DNA of 57,470 bases from an uncultured Verrucomicrobia subdivision 3 bacterium (GTDB lineage: Bacteria; Verrucomicrobiota; Verrucomicrobiia; Limisphaerales; UBA11358), in assembly GCA_903850425.1 (NCBI GenBank), contig CAINLR010000007.1, forward strand, positions 1 through 57,470, in the 5' to 3' direction. The notes under the pieces are model-generated. The model saw only the letters and a program-made list of their open reading frames with translations, was not told the origin of the DNA and did no database searches. The translations under genes and the position numbers were made by a program. Each line of letters starts with the position of its first letter. Position 1 is the stretch's first letter. Shown in pieces: positions 36,124-45,649 of this stretch.

Positions 36124-37655
36124 GTCGTCACCTCAACTGGGCTGGGTTTGAATTTTAGTTTGCGTTTAATAAAATTTTTGACGCGCGTCACGGGACATTT
36201 ACTTTCAAGATTGAATACCTCGGCGGCATCCGTCATTCCCGCCGGCAGTTCCAGTCCGGCCATTTGTTCTTTTAGATAGGAATGTTCCATGAGCAGCTTC
36301 ATCAGCGACTTCATGAACTCCTGCTTCCACTTGGGCAGCGCGTGAAAGCCATTCATCTTGTGGATGTAGAAATCGCGGAAGCCGCGGAACAACTCGGCGC
36401 GCACTTCATCAATGGTCATGTTCACCGGCTTGATGACCGGCTCCACCAGGTTGTATTTGCGATAGTCGCGCGTGGCGACATGGTCCTTCACGTCTTTGTA
36501 AAGATCAGCATACGGCCAGGGCGTGATGGCGAGGAAAAACGCCATGTCGGGATCGTAGTATTTGGAAAGCTCGATGGTTCGCTGCATTTCCTCCTTGGTC
36601 TCATTGGGCATGCCCATGACGAAGGAGGTTTCGGAAATTATGTTGTGCTCGCGGATCAATTCGATGGCGCGCTTTCCCTGTTCGACTTTCGCGTCCTTTT
36701 TGTAGAGATCGAGCGTGGCCTGGTTCACGGATTCGACGCCGACGTAAATATGCTCCACGCCCGCCTTGCGATAACGCGGCATCAACGGCTCGTCGCGGAC
36801 AATGTCGTCCACGCGCGTTTCCAGCAGCAGCGTCGTGCCGAAGTCGCGTTCGATCAGGAGGTCGAGGATTTTCGTCCAGCGCTGCTGGCTCAGCGTGGGA
36901 ATTTCATCCGAGATCATCGCCACGTTCACACCGTATTTTTCGCGCAGCATCTGGAGTTCATCTACGAACTTCTCGGCGGAATTTGCGCGCCATGATTCCT
37001 TCCAGAACAGCCGCTGCGAGCAAAACGAGCAATGTTGTTTGCAGCCGCGCGACGAGGAAACAATCGCCAGCGTCGAATTGGGAATCGGGCGGTAGGTGTA
37101 TTCATTCCACGGCACGAGATTCCACGCCGGTTCGATCAAATCTAGATTGCGAATGAACCCACGTCGCGGTGTGGCCACGACATTCCCATCTTGCCGGAAC
37201 GCAATGCCGCGCACTTTGGAAAGATCATCATTCGCCGTCCAGGCACGCATCAGTTCCACCGCCGTCTCCTCGCCTTCACCGCAGACGATCACGTCCACTT
37301 CGGGCGAGTTGCGGAGGATTTCATCGAACATGAAATGCGGATGCGTGCCGCCCAGCACGGTCAGCACGCCGGGAATTTCCTCCTTCGCCATGCGGCAGAC
37401 ATCAATGCCATCGAGCACTGTGGCGGTGATCGCCGTCACCATCACGACGGACGGTTGCTCGCGCCGCAGGGTCGCGCGCACCTGTTCGTGCGTGTGAAAC
37501 TTCGTCATCGCGTCATATAGCGCCACGCCGAAACCAGCGCGTTGCAACGCCCCGCCGACGTAGAGCAGGCTCAGCGGCAGCCACGAACCGGCGGACTCCA
37601 CCACGCCGGAATGATACGGCGGCGTGACGAGCAGAATTTCGTGGCGTTGATTCAT
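36120..37655 (-). CDS. B12-binding-domain radical SAM protein
   Basis: A 511-residue protein with an N-terminal cobalamin-binding-like Rossmann domain (residues 5-140, ILLVTPPYHSG and VLGGTHPHFM) and a radical SAM barrel with the [4Fe-4S] cysteines C205, C209 and C212 (RGCKQHCSFCS, CX3CX2C). The class DxHxxG motif of true B12 ligands is not present. It sits in the cytochrome operon, coupled by 4-base overlaps on both sides (CcsA before, NHL-Ig after). Related enzymes methylate or rearrange unreactive carbons; here it may modify a cytochrome, a heme or a quinone. Substrate unknown. Confidence 0.85.
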   Translation of the reverse strand: MNQRHEILLVTPPYHSGVVESAGSWLPLSLLYVGGALQRAGFGVALYDAMTKFHTHEQVRATLRREQPSVVMVTAITATVLDGIDVCRMAKEEIPGVLTVLGGTHPHFMFDEILRNSPEVDVIVCGEGEETAVELMRAWTANDDLSKVRGIAFRQDGNVVATPRRGFIRNLDLIEPAWNLVPWNEYTYRPIPNSTLAIVSSSRGCKQHCSFCSQRLFWKESWRANSAEKFVDELQMLREKYGVNVAMISDEIPTLSQQRWTKILDLLIERDFGTTLLLETRVDDIVRDEPLMPRYRKAGVEHIYVGVESVNQATLDLYKKDAKVEQGKRAIELIREHNIISETSFVMGMPNETKEEMQRTIELSKYYDPDMAFFLAITPWPYADLYKDVKDHVATRDYRKYNLVEPVIKPVNMTIDEVRAELFRGFRDFYIHKMNGFHALPKWKQEFMKSLMKLLMEHSYLKEQMAGLELPAGMTDAAEVFNLESKCPVTRVKNFIKRKLKFKPSPVEVTT

Positions 37656-38482
37656 GATTGAAAATAGGCCGAGTGCATGGACGGAAAAATGAATGGGAAA
37701 ATCAGCACCGTCAGCACCGACAAAATAAAGCACGCGATGACGGCCCACGCGGTCTTGCGGGCGTTGAGTTTGAAGAACAGCCGCGCGTGCAGTAAAATCG
37801 CGTAGGCCAGCCATGTCACCAGCGACCATGATTCAATCGGGTCCCAACCCCAGTAGCGGCCCCACGATTGGTTGGCCCAGATGGAACCCATGCCGATGGT
37901 GGTCGTCCAAAATACAAATCCGAATCCGACGAAGCGCACCGTGCGCGCTTCCAGCACGTCCACGCCGGGCAGACGATCCAGCCAGCGACCCGTTGCGCCA
38001 TTGAGTTTTCGCAGCAGCACAATGGCGGATGCCAGGGATAACACAAATGCTCCCACCGCCAGCTTGTTGAACAGAATGTGGAAAACGAGCCACATGGAGC
38101 GCAACGTCGGCGGCAAGTTGCGCGCCTCGGGATTGGTGAACAGGCCGAAGCCCATCATCAAAATCGCCGCTGGCAACGCCACGAGCGTGAGCGCCGACCA
38201 GTTCGGTTTGCGCCAAAGAAAAATCAGCAGCATGACGATGGCAATCCACGCGTTCGAGGACAGCACCTCGTATTTCATCATGTAGGGTCCGTGGCCGACG
38301 GAGTGATAACGTAATCCCAGCGCCACCGAATGCGGCACCAGTCCGACCGCGGTGAGCCACTTTGCCTGCGCGATTTTGTTCGGGTGCGAAAAGATGAGCG
38401 CGTAGGCAAACGCGATGACGCCGCCGATATAAAAAACAACCGCCGCCCAGTGAAACGAAATTTCCAGTGCGAATGGCGTCAT
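37652..38482 (-). CDS. ccsA: Cytochrome c biogenesis protein CcsA/ResC
   Basis: System II heme handling: with ResB it moves heme across the membrane and attaches it to CXXCH motifs. A 276-residue polytopic protein with about eight membrane helices, conserved His (LRYHSVGHGP, WLVFHILFNK) and the WWD heme-binding stretch WANQSWGRYWGWDPIESWS. It overlaps ResB by 4 bases upstream and the radical SAM gene by 4 bases downstream. A dedicated copy in an operon of four multiheme cytochromes fits a high demand for heme ligation. Confidence 0.93.
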   Translation of the reverse strand: MTPFALEISFHWAAVVFYIGGVIAFAYALIFSHPNKIAQAKWLTAVGLVPHSVALGLRYHSVGHGPYMMKYEVLSSNAWIAIVMLLIFLWRKPNWSALTLVALPAAILMMGFGLFTNPEARNLPPTLRSMWLVFHILFNKLAVGAFVLSLASAIVLLRKLNGATGRWLDRLPGVDVLEARTVRFVGFGFVFWTTTIGMGSIWANQSWGRYWGWDPIESWSLVTWLAYAILLHARLFFKLNARKTAWAVIACFILSVLTVLIFPFIFPSMHSAYFQS

Positions 38483-40278
38483 GGCTTGGCCTCCGTGGTG
38501 ATGCTTCCATGCAGCGCGGCGCGATCAGCCACCCACGGCATATTTGTGCGCCCAACCTGCGGCGGCGCAGCGAATTTGATTTCGTCCACGAGCCACAGCT
38601 TGTTCACGTTGGTGAACGAATACGTCATCTCGTAAGCATCTTGCGAAGATTCGCCGACCTGCGCGCCGGTGCCGATTTTCAAATCGCGATAGCTCCAGCG
38701 TTCTTTGGTGCGAACGGTTAAACTCGCCTTCGCCTGCTCGAAACCGGTGACTTCGAGCGATTGCAATTGCGAATCCAGCGTGATGCCCAGATCGAGCCGC
38801 ACGCCAATGAGGCCGGTGATTTTCTTGCCTTCATTCGGGCCAACCACGGGATCAATCAACCGCACATCGCCGCGCCGGTAGGCTTCGGAGACCACCTGGT
38901 TGTAGCGCTCGACCAGTTGCTTTGCCTGCGCAGGTGAAACGCGGTCGCAGCCGGAGGTGAACGCGAGGCTGCCAGCGAGCAACAACCAGACCGCCGTCCG
39001 AACCACTGCGGCGTCCTGAACTGCGGGGGCAAGCGAAGCGCGACCCCGCTTTTCTGCCGCGTCAAAGTTCCTTTCCAATTTGTTGACGGCCTGTTCGTCC
39101 GAAAGCGCCGTCGCCGCTGCGCTTTGCCGGCGCAGTCCAAGATCGCGCTGCTCCCGAACTAGCGCTTCAAACCGTTCCTGAAACAGCGGCGCGAAGCGCT
39201 GCGGTTTCAAAGCGATGAACACGCGTTCCCGTTCACCGAGCGGCGTGACGACGAGGCAGCCATCCAGTTTGATCAGCATGAAAATCATCGTTGCGCCGAG
39301 CATCGTCAGAATCATTCCGAAATACGCAAGCCACAGGGCAGAGTCGTGACTGGCGTGCAGTCGCGCCCACATGGGCGTGCCGCGCAGAGCCAGGCTCGCG
39401 CCGCCGGGCAGCGCGATGCTTTCGCCGACGCCGAGCGTGCTAGCAGCGAGCAGTCCCTCGCCACGCATAATGCGGATCTCGAGATTGGCGGGACGCTCGG
39501 AATGGCTGTGGAGAAATATCTTCAAGCCATCCGGCCCGGTGGATTCGCCGGAATAATCTCCACGGCCGTTGCCGGTCATCAAGGTAGCTACACGCTGGGA
39601 GGAATTCCATTCCAGCAACGCCGCCGGACCAAATTCCTGCGCGAGATACAGCCGGCTGCCGCCGAATTGCAGCTGGTGGTTTACAGCGATTTCGCCGGCC
39701 GAAAACGTGGCGCGCAACTCGCGCAAGTTGCCATCCGCATAGCGGCGGCCATTCACGGCTTCCAGCGTGATGGGCTCTGCCAGGCGGAGCGGTTTCGCCA
39801 GCGCGCCGGGCCATTGGGCGGTCCATTCGGCAGTGGGCGCAAGCGTTTCACCTTCGATGAGATCAGCCATCGCCTCGGTCGCGAACAAGGCACGGCAGGC
39901 ACCGGCCACGATCAGCAACAATAAGCCGGTGTGAAAAACCAGCGAACCGGCGAGGCCGAACCGGCGTTCCGACCAGATTTTTGTCTGTGGCATCGCAGTG
40001 GTGGCGGGGCGCTCAAATTCAGTTTTGAACGGAGCGGATTGAAATTGAGCTAGCACCGGTTGCTGCCGCCATTGCGAAAACACGCGACGGAATTGTTCAT
40101 GCACCACCACGCTAAGCGAAGCGGCGGTGAAGAGGGTAACGACAGCAAACCAGATGGATTGGAAAACATGCTGTTCAGGCAGCGATGCACCGAGCGCGCC
40201 GGCGACCGCAATGGCGGCAATCTCAGCGAGAATGACGGATGGCCGCCGCAAGAAGCGTTTGATGTATGTTAGAATCAT
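38479..40278 (-). CDS. resB: ResB-type cytochrome c biogenesis protein with an extra C-terminal domain
   Basis: A 599-residue partner of CcsA. N-terminal membrane helices lie at about residues 15-32, 42-58 and 108-130, then a periplasmic region with the ResB-like FGGSRLYLAQEFGPAA, and a fourth helix near 315-337. After residue 340 it departs from the usual ResB: a hydrophobic stretch with a lipobox-like LAFTSGC (Cys444) and then a domain of about 110 residues (GLIGVRLDLGITLDSQLQSL, TKERWSYRDLKIG) resembling the ARC6/IMS or DUF4101 fold. It may be a fusion of ResB with a lipoprotein-like domain. Ten bases after the 20-heme gene. Confidence 0.8.
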   Translation of the reverse strand: MILTYIKRFLRRPSVILAEIAAIAVAGALGASLPEQHVFQSIWFAVVTLFTAASLSVVVHEQFRRVFSQWRQQPVLAQFQSAPFKTEFERPATTAMPQTKIWSERRFGLAGSLVFHTGLLLLIVAGACRALFATEAMADLIEGETLAPTAEWTAQWPGALAKPLRLAEPITLEAVNGRRYADGNLRELRATFSAGEIAVNHQLQFGGSRLYLAQEFGPAALLEWNSSQRVATLMTGNGRGDYSGESTGPDGLKIFLHSHSERPANLEIRIMRGEGLLAASTLGVGESIALPGGASLALRGTPMWARLHASHDSALWLAYFGMILTMLGATMIFMLIKLDGCLVVTPLGERERVFIALKPQRFAPLFQERFEALVREQRDLGLRRQSAAATALSDEQAVNKLERNFDAAEKRGRASLAPAVQDAAVVRTAVWLLLAGSLAFTSGCDRVSPAQAKQLVERYNQVVSEAYRRGDVRLIDPVVGPNEGKKITGLIGVRLDLGITLDSQLQSLEVTGFEQAKASLTVRTKERWSYRDLKIGTGAQVGESSQDAYEMTYSFTNVNKLWLVDEIKFAAPPQVGRTNMPWVADRAALHGSITTEAKP

Positions 40279-40288
40279 TTTCGCAGAA

Positions 40289-43200
40289 TTATCTTAATCG
40301 CTCCGGCGCTGCTTTGCCATTTTTACCCTCATTGGTGAATTTCGGATGGCAACTGACGCAGCTCGTGTCGATTGGTTTCCAATGGTTGTGCTCGTGGCAT
40401 TTCACACAGGCGACGTTTTTATGGTCCTGATTCAGCCCGTAGCTCGTCATGGTGTTGTGATCAAACTTCAAGGACACGCCTTTCCAAGCGTCCGCCCGAT
40501 GGCATTTTGAACAGTCGGCTCCGAGCGTGCCCTTGTGCGGATCTTCGTTGGCCTTGTGGCAGGAAATGCACTCGAATTGAGTCTTGCCGAGGATGCCGAG
40601 CACTCCGATGCGAACTGGGTTGTGGCACGCGCTGCACTTGGCGGACAGATGTTTTTCGATCAACTGCTCGCCATGAATCTCATGTTTAAGAATGTGATCC
40701 ACGCCCGGCTTCGTCTTGATCCAATGGTCAATCGCGTGGCAGGAAATACAGGTCGGACCATATTCCTCAGGGTGTTTGACGCTGTGACACGCCTCACAAG
40801 TAACGCCCAGCCCTTTGAACTTCGCGGAACCCAACCTGCCGCCCGTCGGCTCGGGCTTGTGACATTTCGCGCACTCGACCGCGACGTGCTTTCCTTCCAG
40901 CCGGAACTGCGAATCTTTGTCGTGCGTGAACTGCACCGCTTTGCCAATCCAACTGTTGGGCGTGGGATGGCAACGCGTGCAGTTCCTGTCAAATTGGCCA
41001 AGGTGCGGATCTTTGTGACAGTCGGCGCATTCAGATTTCAACCCGTGAAATTCGGCGGACGCCAGTGAAGCCGTCGGCGGTTTTGGCACATGACATTTGT
41101 CGCACGCCACTTCTACATGCTTGGCGACCAACGGATATTTTGAATCTTTATTGTGATCAAACTTCAGCGTTTCCTTTTTCCAGGACGACGTGGTGTGACA
41201 CGTTTCGCAACTGCCGGCGAATTGCTTCCGATGCGGATCGTCATGACAGCCGACACAATCGCGCGGCACACCTTTGAACCTCCCGGTGCCCAGCGCCGTG
41301 TCGGGCGCACTGGGATTGTGACATTTGATACATTCGACGGAAGCATGTTTGCCGGTGAGTTGAAAGGTGGAGTCCTGAGCGTGAGCAAACTTCAATTCCT
41401 TTTTCGTCCAGCCATTGGCCGTGTGACATTGCTCACAGCTGGCGACGAATTGCGCGTTGTGCGGGTCGCGATGGCAGTCCGTGCATTTGTCCGATTTTAG
41501 GCCGATGAAATAAATGCCCGTCGTGATGGGCTTGTCCGGTGTGACCGGCGGATGCAATTTTTTGTGGCACTCATCGCACTCCAGCGCAGCGTGCTTGCCT
41601 TCGAGCCTGTAAAGAGTTTGGTCGTGAGAAAAGTTTTGCCGGAACGACGGGATGATTGAATTGGTTCCGCCAAGGTGCTCACGGTGACAGATGCGGCAGT
41701 CGTTTTTGAACGTGCCGTGATAGCCGAGCACCTTCGCGCGACGCTCCTTGATATCAACATGGCATTGCTCGCAGTTGGCAGCCGGGATCTGGCCCGTGTA
41801 AGAATGACATTTGGTGCAAGACTCCGCCAATGGCCCGATGCGATGCTGGGTGGATAGAGTGTTCGGGTTGATGCTGTCCGCAAATTTTTTGGCGAACCCG
41901 CTTTTGACCGAGGCCAGTTGCCCCTTGTTAAAAGTCAGCGCGCCAACTCCCGCCAGCAGGATCGTCACGATCAGGATGATCATTTCCACTTTGGAAATCA
42001 GCAACTCCTCCCGCATCGTCTTCTTGCCAGGATGCGCGTGATGCGATTGCGCGGAACTCGGCAAACTCAATGGATGGTGATGGCGGATGTATTCGATCGG
42101 TGCCCAGCCATTAAAAATTCCGGCCAGCGCGATGCGCGTGCTGGGATTGATCAGCGCCAGATGCAGATGCCCACCGACGGTGCCCAGCGTCGAGCAGAAC
42201 AGCGCCGTGTGGACATACCACGGAAACAAAATGCTGCCCTTGAAATACATCAGGGCGCCCGTCGCACTGAAGGCAAAGAAATAAACGAAGACCAGCAACG
42301 CGTTGATTTTCTGGCCCGTGTTGAACCGACCAGCCGGCGGCGGAGCAATGCTCTTGTTATAGACGCTGCGGAACGACTGTGTCATCCACAGCAGATCATC
42401 GCGATCCCAGGTCAAAAAGCAGCGGATATGCTGCCAGTGGACTTTGGCGTGAGCCAGCACCGTCAGCGGCAGCGCCACGACCCACGCCACCGCCACCACT
42501 TCATGAATCAACACGCTCCACTCGCGATCCACGGGCCAGAACCGGGAGGCCAGCATCACCGCGCCGGTGAGCATCAGCACGAGAAACGGCAGGCCGTTCA
42601 CCCAATGCAACGCAATCTCCGGTTTGACGAAGCGTTTGAATTTCTGGATGTGAACGCCGTATTGGCGACTGCTCGGATGGAAGAAAATGGATTCTTCGCC
42701 AGTGACTTTGCGGAGTTCACCGAGAACTTCCTCGACCAGCAACGACAAAGCCGCAGCCGGATTCACGCCGGATTCATCCGCGCCCGATGGCGGCAGGCAA
42801 AGCGCATCCCGCAATTCCTCCGCCGTGGTGCCATGCAAATTGTAAATGTCCCCGGTAGTCAGACGATGCACGAGCAAGCCGTGAAGAATCTGCTGCGCCG
42901 TGGCTCGCAATGCAGGTCGCGCCCAACATTTCTGAAATGCTGCCTCAATTGGTTTGCCGCAATGGAAAACCGTTTCGACCTCTGACAATTTCTGAAGTTC
43001 CGGCTGGCTGCGGAGATGTTCCCAGAACCTATCGTAGCCAATCAGTCCCGGACCATTTTCAGGAACAGGCTCTTCCAGCCGCTGCTTCACTTCGTCCGCG
43101 AGCCAGCGCAAAATGTCCGGCGGCTTGACGAAGGAGATTTTTTCCAGCACGGCGATGCTGTCGGGATGAATCGGAAAGAGCGCCACGAATTCCTCCAACC

Positions 43201-43381
43201 GTTCGCCCAGGTCGCCGTAACACTTCACGAACCGGGACAGGTGCTCACGAATTCGCGCCGCCTGCGCAGGGTTTTTTTGCACCAGACGCGCCGCCAAAGC
43301 ACGGGTCGGCTCCAGGGCAGAATTGTCCGGCCGAACGCTGGTCGCGCCAGGATCAAACGTGATGAGCTCGCGATAGTTCAC
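40289..43381 (-). CDS. Cytochrome b561-like/20-heme c fusion protein
   Basis: A 1030-residue protein. Residues 1-250 are a heme-free, probably cytoplasmic helical domain of unknown family. About 255-430 is a membrane cytochrome b of the formate-dehydrogenase-gamma/b561 kind, with His in ALHWVNGLP, IHEVVAV, LAHAKVHWQH and GGHLHLALI. A further membrane helix (about 465-485) leads into a periplasmic part with 20 CXXCH motifs from residue 522 to near the end. It could take electrons from quinol through the b hemes to the c-heme wire. The start is GTG 43381, giving a 4-base GTGA overlap with the upstream stop; the ATG at 43438 would overlap that gene by 61 bases. Confidence 0.88.
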   Translation of the reverse strand: MNYRELITFDPGATSVRPDNSALEPTRALAARLVQKNPAQAARIREHLSRFVKCYGDLGERLEEFVALFPIHPDSIAVLEKISFVKPPDILRWLADEVKQRLEEPVPENGPGLIGYDRFWEHLRSQPELQKLSEVETVFHCGKPIEAAFQKCWARPALRATAQQILHGLLVHRLTTGDIYNLHGTTAEELRDALCLPPSGADESGVNPAAALSLLVEEVLGELRKVTGEESIFFHPSSRQYGVHIQKFKRFVKPEIALHWVNGLPFLVLMLTGAVMLASRFWPVDREWSVLIHEVVAVAWVVALPLTVLAHAKVHWQHIRCFLTWDRDDLLWMTQSFRSVYNKSIAPPPAGRFNTGQKINALLVFVYFFAFSATGALMYFKGSILFPWYVHTALFCSTLGTVGGHLHLALINPSTRIALAGIFNGWAPIEYIRHHHPLSLPSSAQSHHAHPGKKTMREELLISKVEMIILIVTILLAGVGALTFNKGQLASVKSGFAKKFADSINPNTLSTQHRIGPLAESCTKCHSYTGQIPAANCEQCHVDIKERRAKVLGYHGTFKNDCRICHREHLGGTNSIIPSFRQNFSHDQTLYRLEGKHAALECDECHKKLHPPVTPDKPITTGIYFIGLKSDKCTDCHRDPHNAQFVASCEQCHTANGWTKKELKFAHAQDSTFQLTGKHASVECIKCHNPSAPDTALGTGRFKGVPRDCVGCHDDPHRKQFAGSCETCHTTSSWKKETLKFDHNKDSKYPLVAKHVEVACDKCHVPKPPTASLASAEFHGLKSECADCHKDPHLGQFDRNCTRCHPTPNSWIGKAVQFTHDKDSQFRLEGKHVAVECAKCHKPEPTGGRLGSAKFKGLGVTCEACHSVKHPEEYGPTCISCHAIDHWIKTKPGVDHILKHEIHGEQLIEKHLSAKCSACHNPVRIGVLGILGKTQFECISCHKANEDPHKGTLGADCSKCHRADAWKGVSLKFDHNTMTSYGLNQDHKNVACVKCHEHNHWKPIDTSCVSCHPKFTNEGKNGKAAPERLR

Positions 43382-45648
43382 CAGTTTTCCATGGTGGTGC
43401 TGCTGCCGGTGGAATGCTCGCCGCAACTCGTCCGGCAATTGCTGGTCGAGTAATTGCCACCGGTTGATTTGGTGTAGCTCGTAATCTTAACGGTGGTCGT
43501 CGTTTTGGAACTGTTGAGCGCGTAACGGGCAGGCATCGTGCCGTCCTGATCTGCCATCAGCCGCGACATTTTGCTGCCATGGGGAATGACCACATGACAG
43601 GTGTTGCAACCGCCAGCACTATGATGATTGGCATGGCCGCTCATGGTGAGGGTGAGATCGTTGTGGCAGTTGGCGCACCAGCTCGTGGCAAAAGTGGTCA
43701 CGTTCGGCCAGTTGGCGGCGTTGGGTCCGCGCAAAATAAACTGATTGGCCGAGCCGTGCGGCCCCTGGGAAGCGGACGCAACATAATTTGTGGTCGTTGA
43801 GTCATGGCAGTCGGAACACAGCATGGTTTGGGTGCCGACATTGACATTCCACGGGGGTCTCAGTTGGGCGGCCCCCAGCGCCTTGGGAGCTTTGGAATTC
43901 GGGTAATTGTTCAAACCGGTGGTGATCGGATGACCGGAAAGGTTCTTTGGACTGAACTCCTGCGCGACATCCGTCATCGCCGGGTTGGTGGCGGTGCCAT
44001 TGGGTGAGTTGCCATTCGGCGGCGTTCCGGTTTTCCAGAAATAGCTAGAATGGCATTTGAAACAAATCTGGTAATCATTCGTGATGCCGGTGGATTTTGG
44101 AATATAAGCAAAGAGATTCGTGGCGACTGTCTGGAAATTTGTCAACCCGCTGGAGTTGAACGCCACGCCGTCCATGCCGATCAGCGAGGGCGCATTGGTG
44201 ACGGTGTTGCGAAACGCCGTGGCGGTATTGGTGTAGTTGTGCGAACCAGCTTTCGCCTTGTGCGAGTTGTGACAATCATCACATTCGACCGAACGGCCGG
44301 TATGGCGCAGCGCATCCGAGTTTAAGACTGGGTGGCGATAGGTCTTCTGGAAGTCGGCATAAACCTGCTTGGCCGCCGGGCCATTGGTGCCGTGGCAGGT
44401 GTAGCAGAAATTCTCCTGAAAATCCGCGAGCAGATGTTCGTAATGCATCGAAGGATTGGCCGCGTTGGTCGGCCAGCCGTGCGTGGCATGGCAGTTCAGA
44501 CAGGTGCCACGATCACCCAGGTCCGTGCGTGCTGGCATGAGCGAGCCAAATTTTCCGCCGGGCCAGAGCGTGGCGCTGTTGGTCACCGCAAAATGTGCCG
44601 AGGCCGTGTCGGACAAGGTGTGGCAGTCATTGCAGAGCGCCACGCTGCTGACCAGGCGCAACAGTTTTCCATCGGCGTCCGGGCCATGATGAATTTGATG
44701 GCACGTCAGGCAGCCCAGATTGGTGGAGCCGGCTTCCAGCGGCAACCGCGTCGGCAGCTTGTGCTTGGCATCGGCGACAAAATAAATTTCAACCGGATGC
44801 GAGCCGGCAACGGCGTTGGTGACAGCGCGCGCGGCGTGGCAGTCATTGCACAGTTGGTTGAAATTATTGGTCAGGCGCATAAAGTGTCGGTTTGTCCCCG
44901 TGCCCGGCCCGGTGTAGGCCAGCGCGGCTGGGTCGAAGGGCGGCACCACTTCGCTGTGCTCGTCGTGACACGCCGAACAGGTGGCCACACCGTTGGTCGT
45001 GTAGGTCAGCAAGATCGCATTGGTCGGATTGCGCAGGTCGGACCGCACAAATAAATTCCAGCGGTCACCGATTTGAAACGAGACATTGGTGCCGTCAACA
45101 AAAGTCAAAGACACACCCGAATCCAACAGCACATTGGTGCCGGTCAGCAAGCTCGCCCCGGAACCACCGCCGGGCGCGGTGGCCGTCCAATTGAAGAGCG
45201 CCGTGCCGACCACCCCAGAAGTTGCAATTTGCAGCGTGTATGTTTTTGAAAACGCGCCGGTATAAACGCCGCTCGGAATGATGCCTCCTGTCGAGGGCGT
45301 GGTCGCTCCACCCAAACTGACCAGATGTCCGGCGGCATTCGCGTCCCAGCGATGCGATGTGCCCACAGCATTCGTTCCGGTCGGCAAACCAGGCCACGGC
45401 AACGCCTGGTCGGCGGACACAAAGGCCGAGGACGCTGCGGCACCGCCGGCCAGGTGGCAGCTCATGCACAAATTTGCGTTGCCCGCAACCGAGGTTAAAT
45501 CGGCATTGGAGAAGTGAGGAATATGACAGGAACCGCAGACGCTGGCCGTCAAATGCGGCGGATCAATGGCCCGCACTGACCCGCCAGAAAACATGGCGGC
45601 GACCAGCACCGCTGCGCGCACCAGAAAGAAATAGCGGGAGGTTCTCAT
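43378..45648 (-). CDS. Exported 13-heme c-type cytochrome
   Basis: A 756-residue protein with a signal peptide (MRTSRYFFLVRAAVLVAAMF) and 13 CXXCH heme sites, many followed by the spacing of doubled-CXXCH cytochromes (CGSCHIPH ... CMSCH). A beta-rich insert without hemes lies at about 125-220. Its His/Cys-rich end (CNTCHVVIPHG) is followed by a Ser/Thr-rich tail with CRTSCGEH, which is not a heme site. Start at ATG 45648, one base after the stop of the preceding gene; the end overlaps the next start. Probable outer-surface or periplasmic electron carrier. Confidence 0.88.
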   Translation of the reverse strand: MRTSRYFFLVRAAVLVAAMFSGGSVRAIDPPHLTASVCGSCHIPHFSNADLTSVAGNANLCMSCHLAGGAAASSAFVSADQALPWPGLPTGTNAVGTSHRWDANAAGHLVSLGGATTPSTGGIIPSGVYTGAFSKTYTLQIATSGVVGTALFNWTATAPGGGSGASLLTGTNVLLDSGVSLTFVDGTNVSFQIGDRWNLFVRSDLRNPTNAILLTYTTNGVATCSACHDEHSEVVPPFDPAALAYTGPGTGTNRHFMRLTNNFNQLCNDCHAARAVTNAVAGSHPVEIYFVADAKHKLPTRLPLEAGSTNLGCLTCHQIHHGPDADGKLLRLVSSVALCNDCHTLSDTASAHFAVTNSATLWPGGKFGSLMPARTDLGDRGTCLNCHATHGWPTNAANPSMHYEHLLADFQENFCYTCHGTNGPAAKQVYADFQKTYRHPVLNSDALRHTGRSVECDDCHNSHKAKAGSHNYTNTATAFRNTVTNAPSLIGMDGVAFNSSGLTNFQTVATNLFAYIPKSTGITNDYQICFKCHSSYFWKTGTPPNGNSPNGTATNPAMTDVAQEFSPKNLSGHPITTGLNNYPNSKAPKALGAAQLRPPWNVNVGTQTMLCSDCHDSTTTNYVASASQGPHGSANQFILRGPNAANWPNVTTFATSWCANCHNDLTLTMSGHANHHSAGGCNTCHVVIPHGSKMSRLMADQDGTMPARYALNSSKTTTTVKITSYTKSTGGNYSTSNCRTSCGEHSTGSSTTMENW

Positions 45649-45649
45649 T

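Noticed and set aside
41918-42985. Plus-strand frame of 355 codons opposite the 20-heme fusion
   Set aside because: Shadow; no signal or motif, and the minus strand shows b-type cytochrome helices here.
43382-43438. Longer N-terminus (ATG at 43438) for the 20-heme fusion
   Set aside because: It would overlap the upstream gene by 61 bases with a low-complexity HHH/QQ leader; the GTG at 43381 gives a 4-base overlap like the other junctions of the operon.
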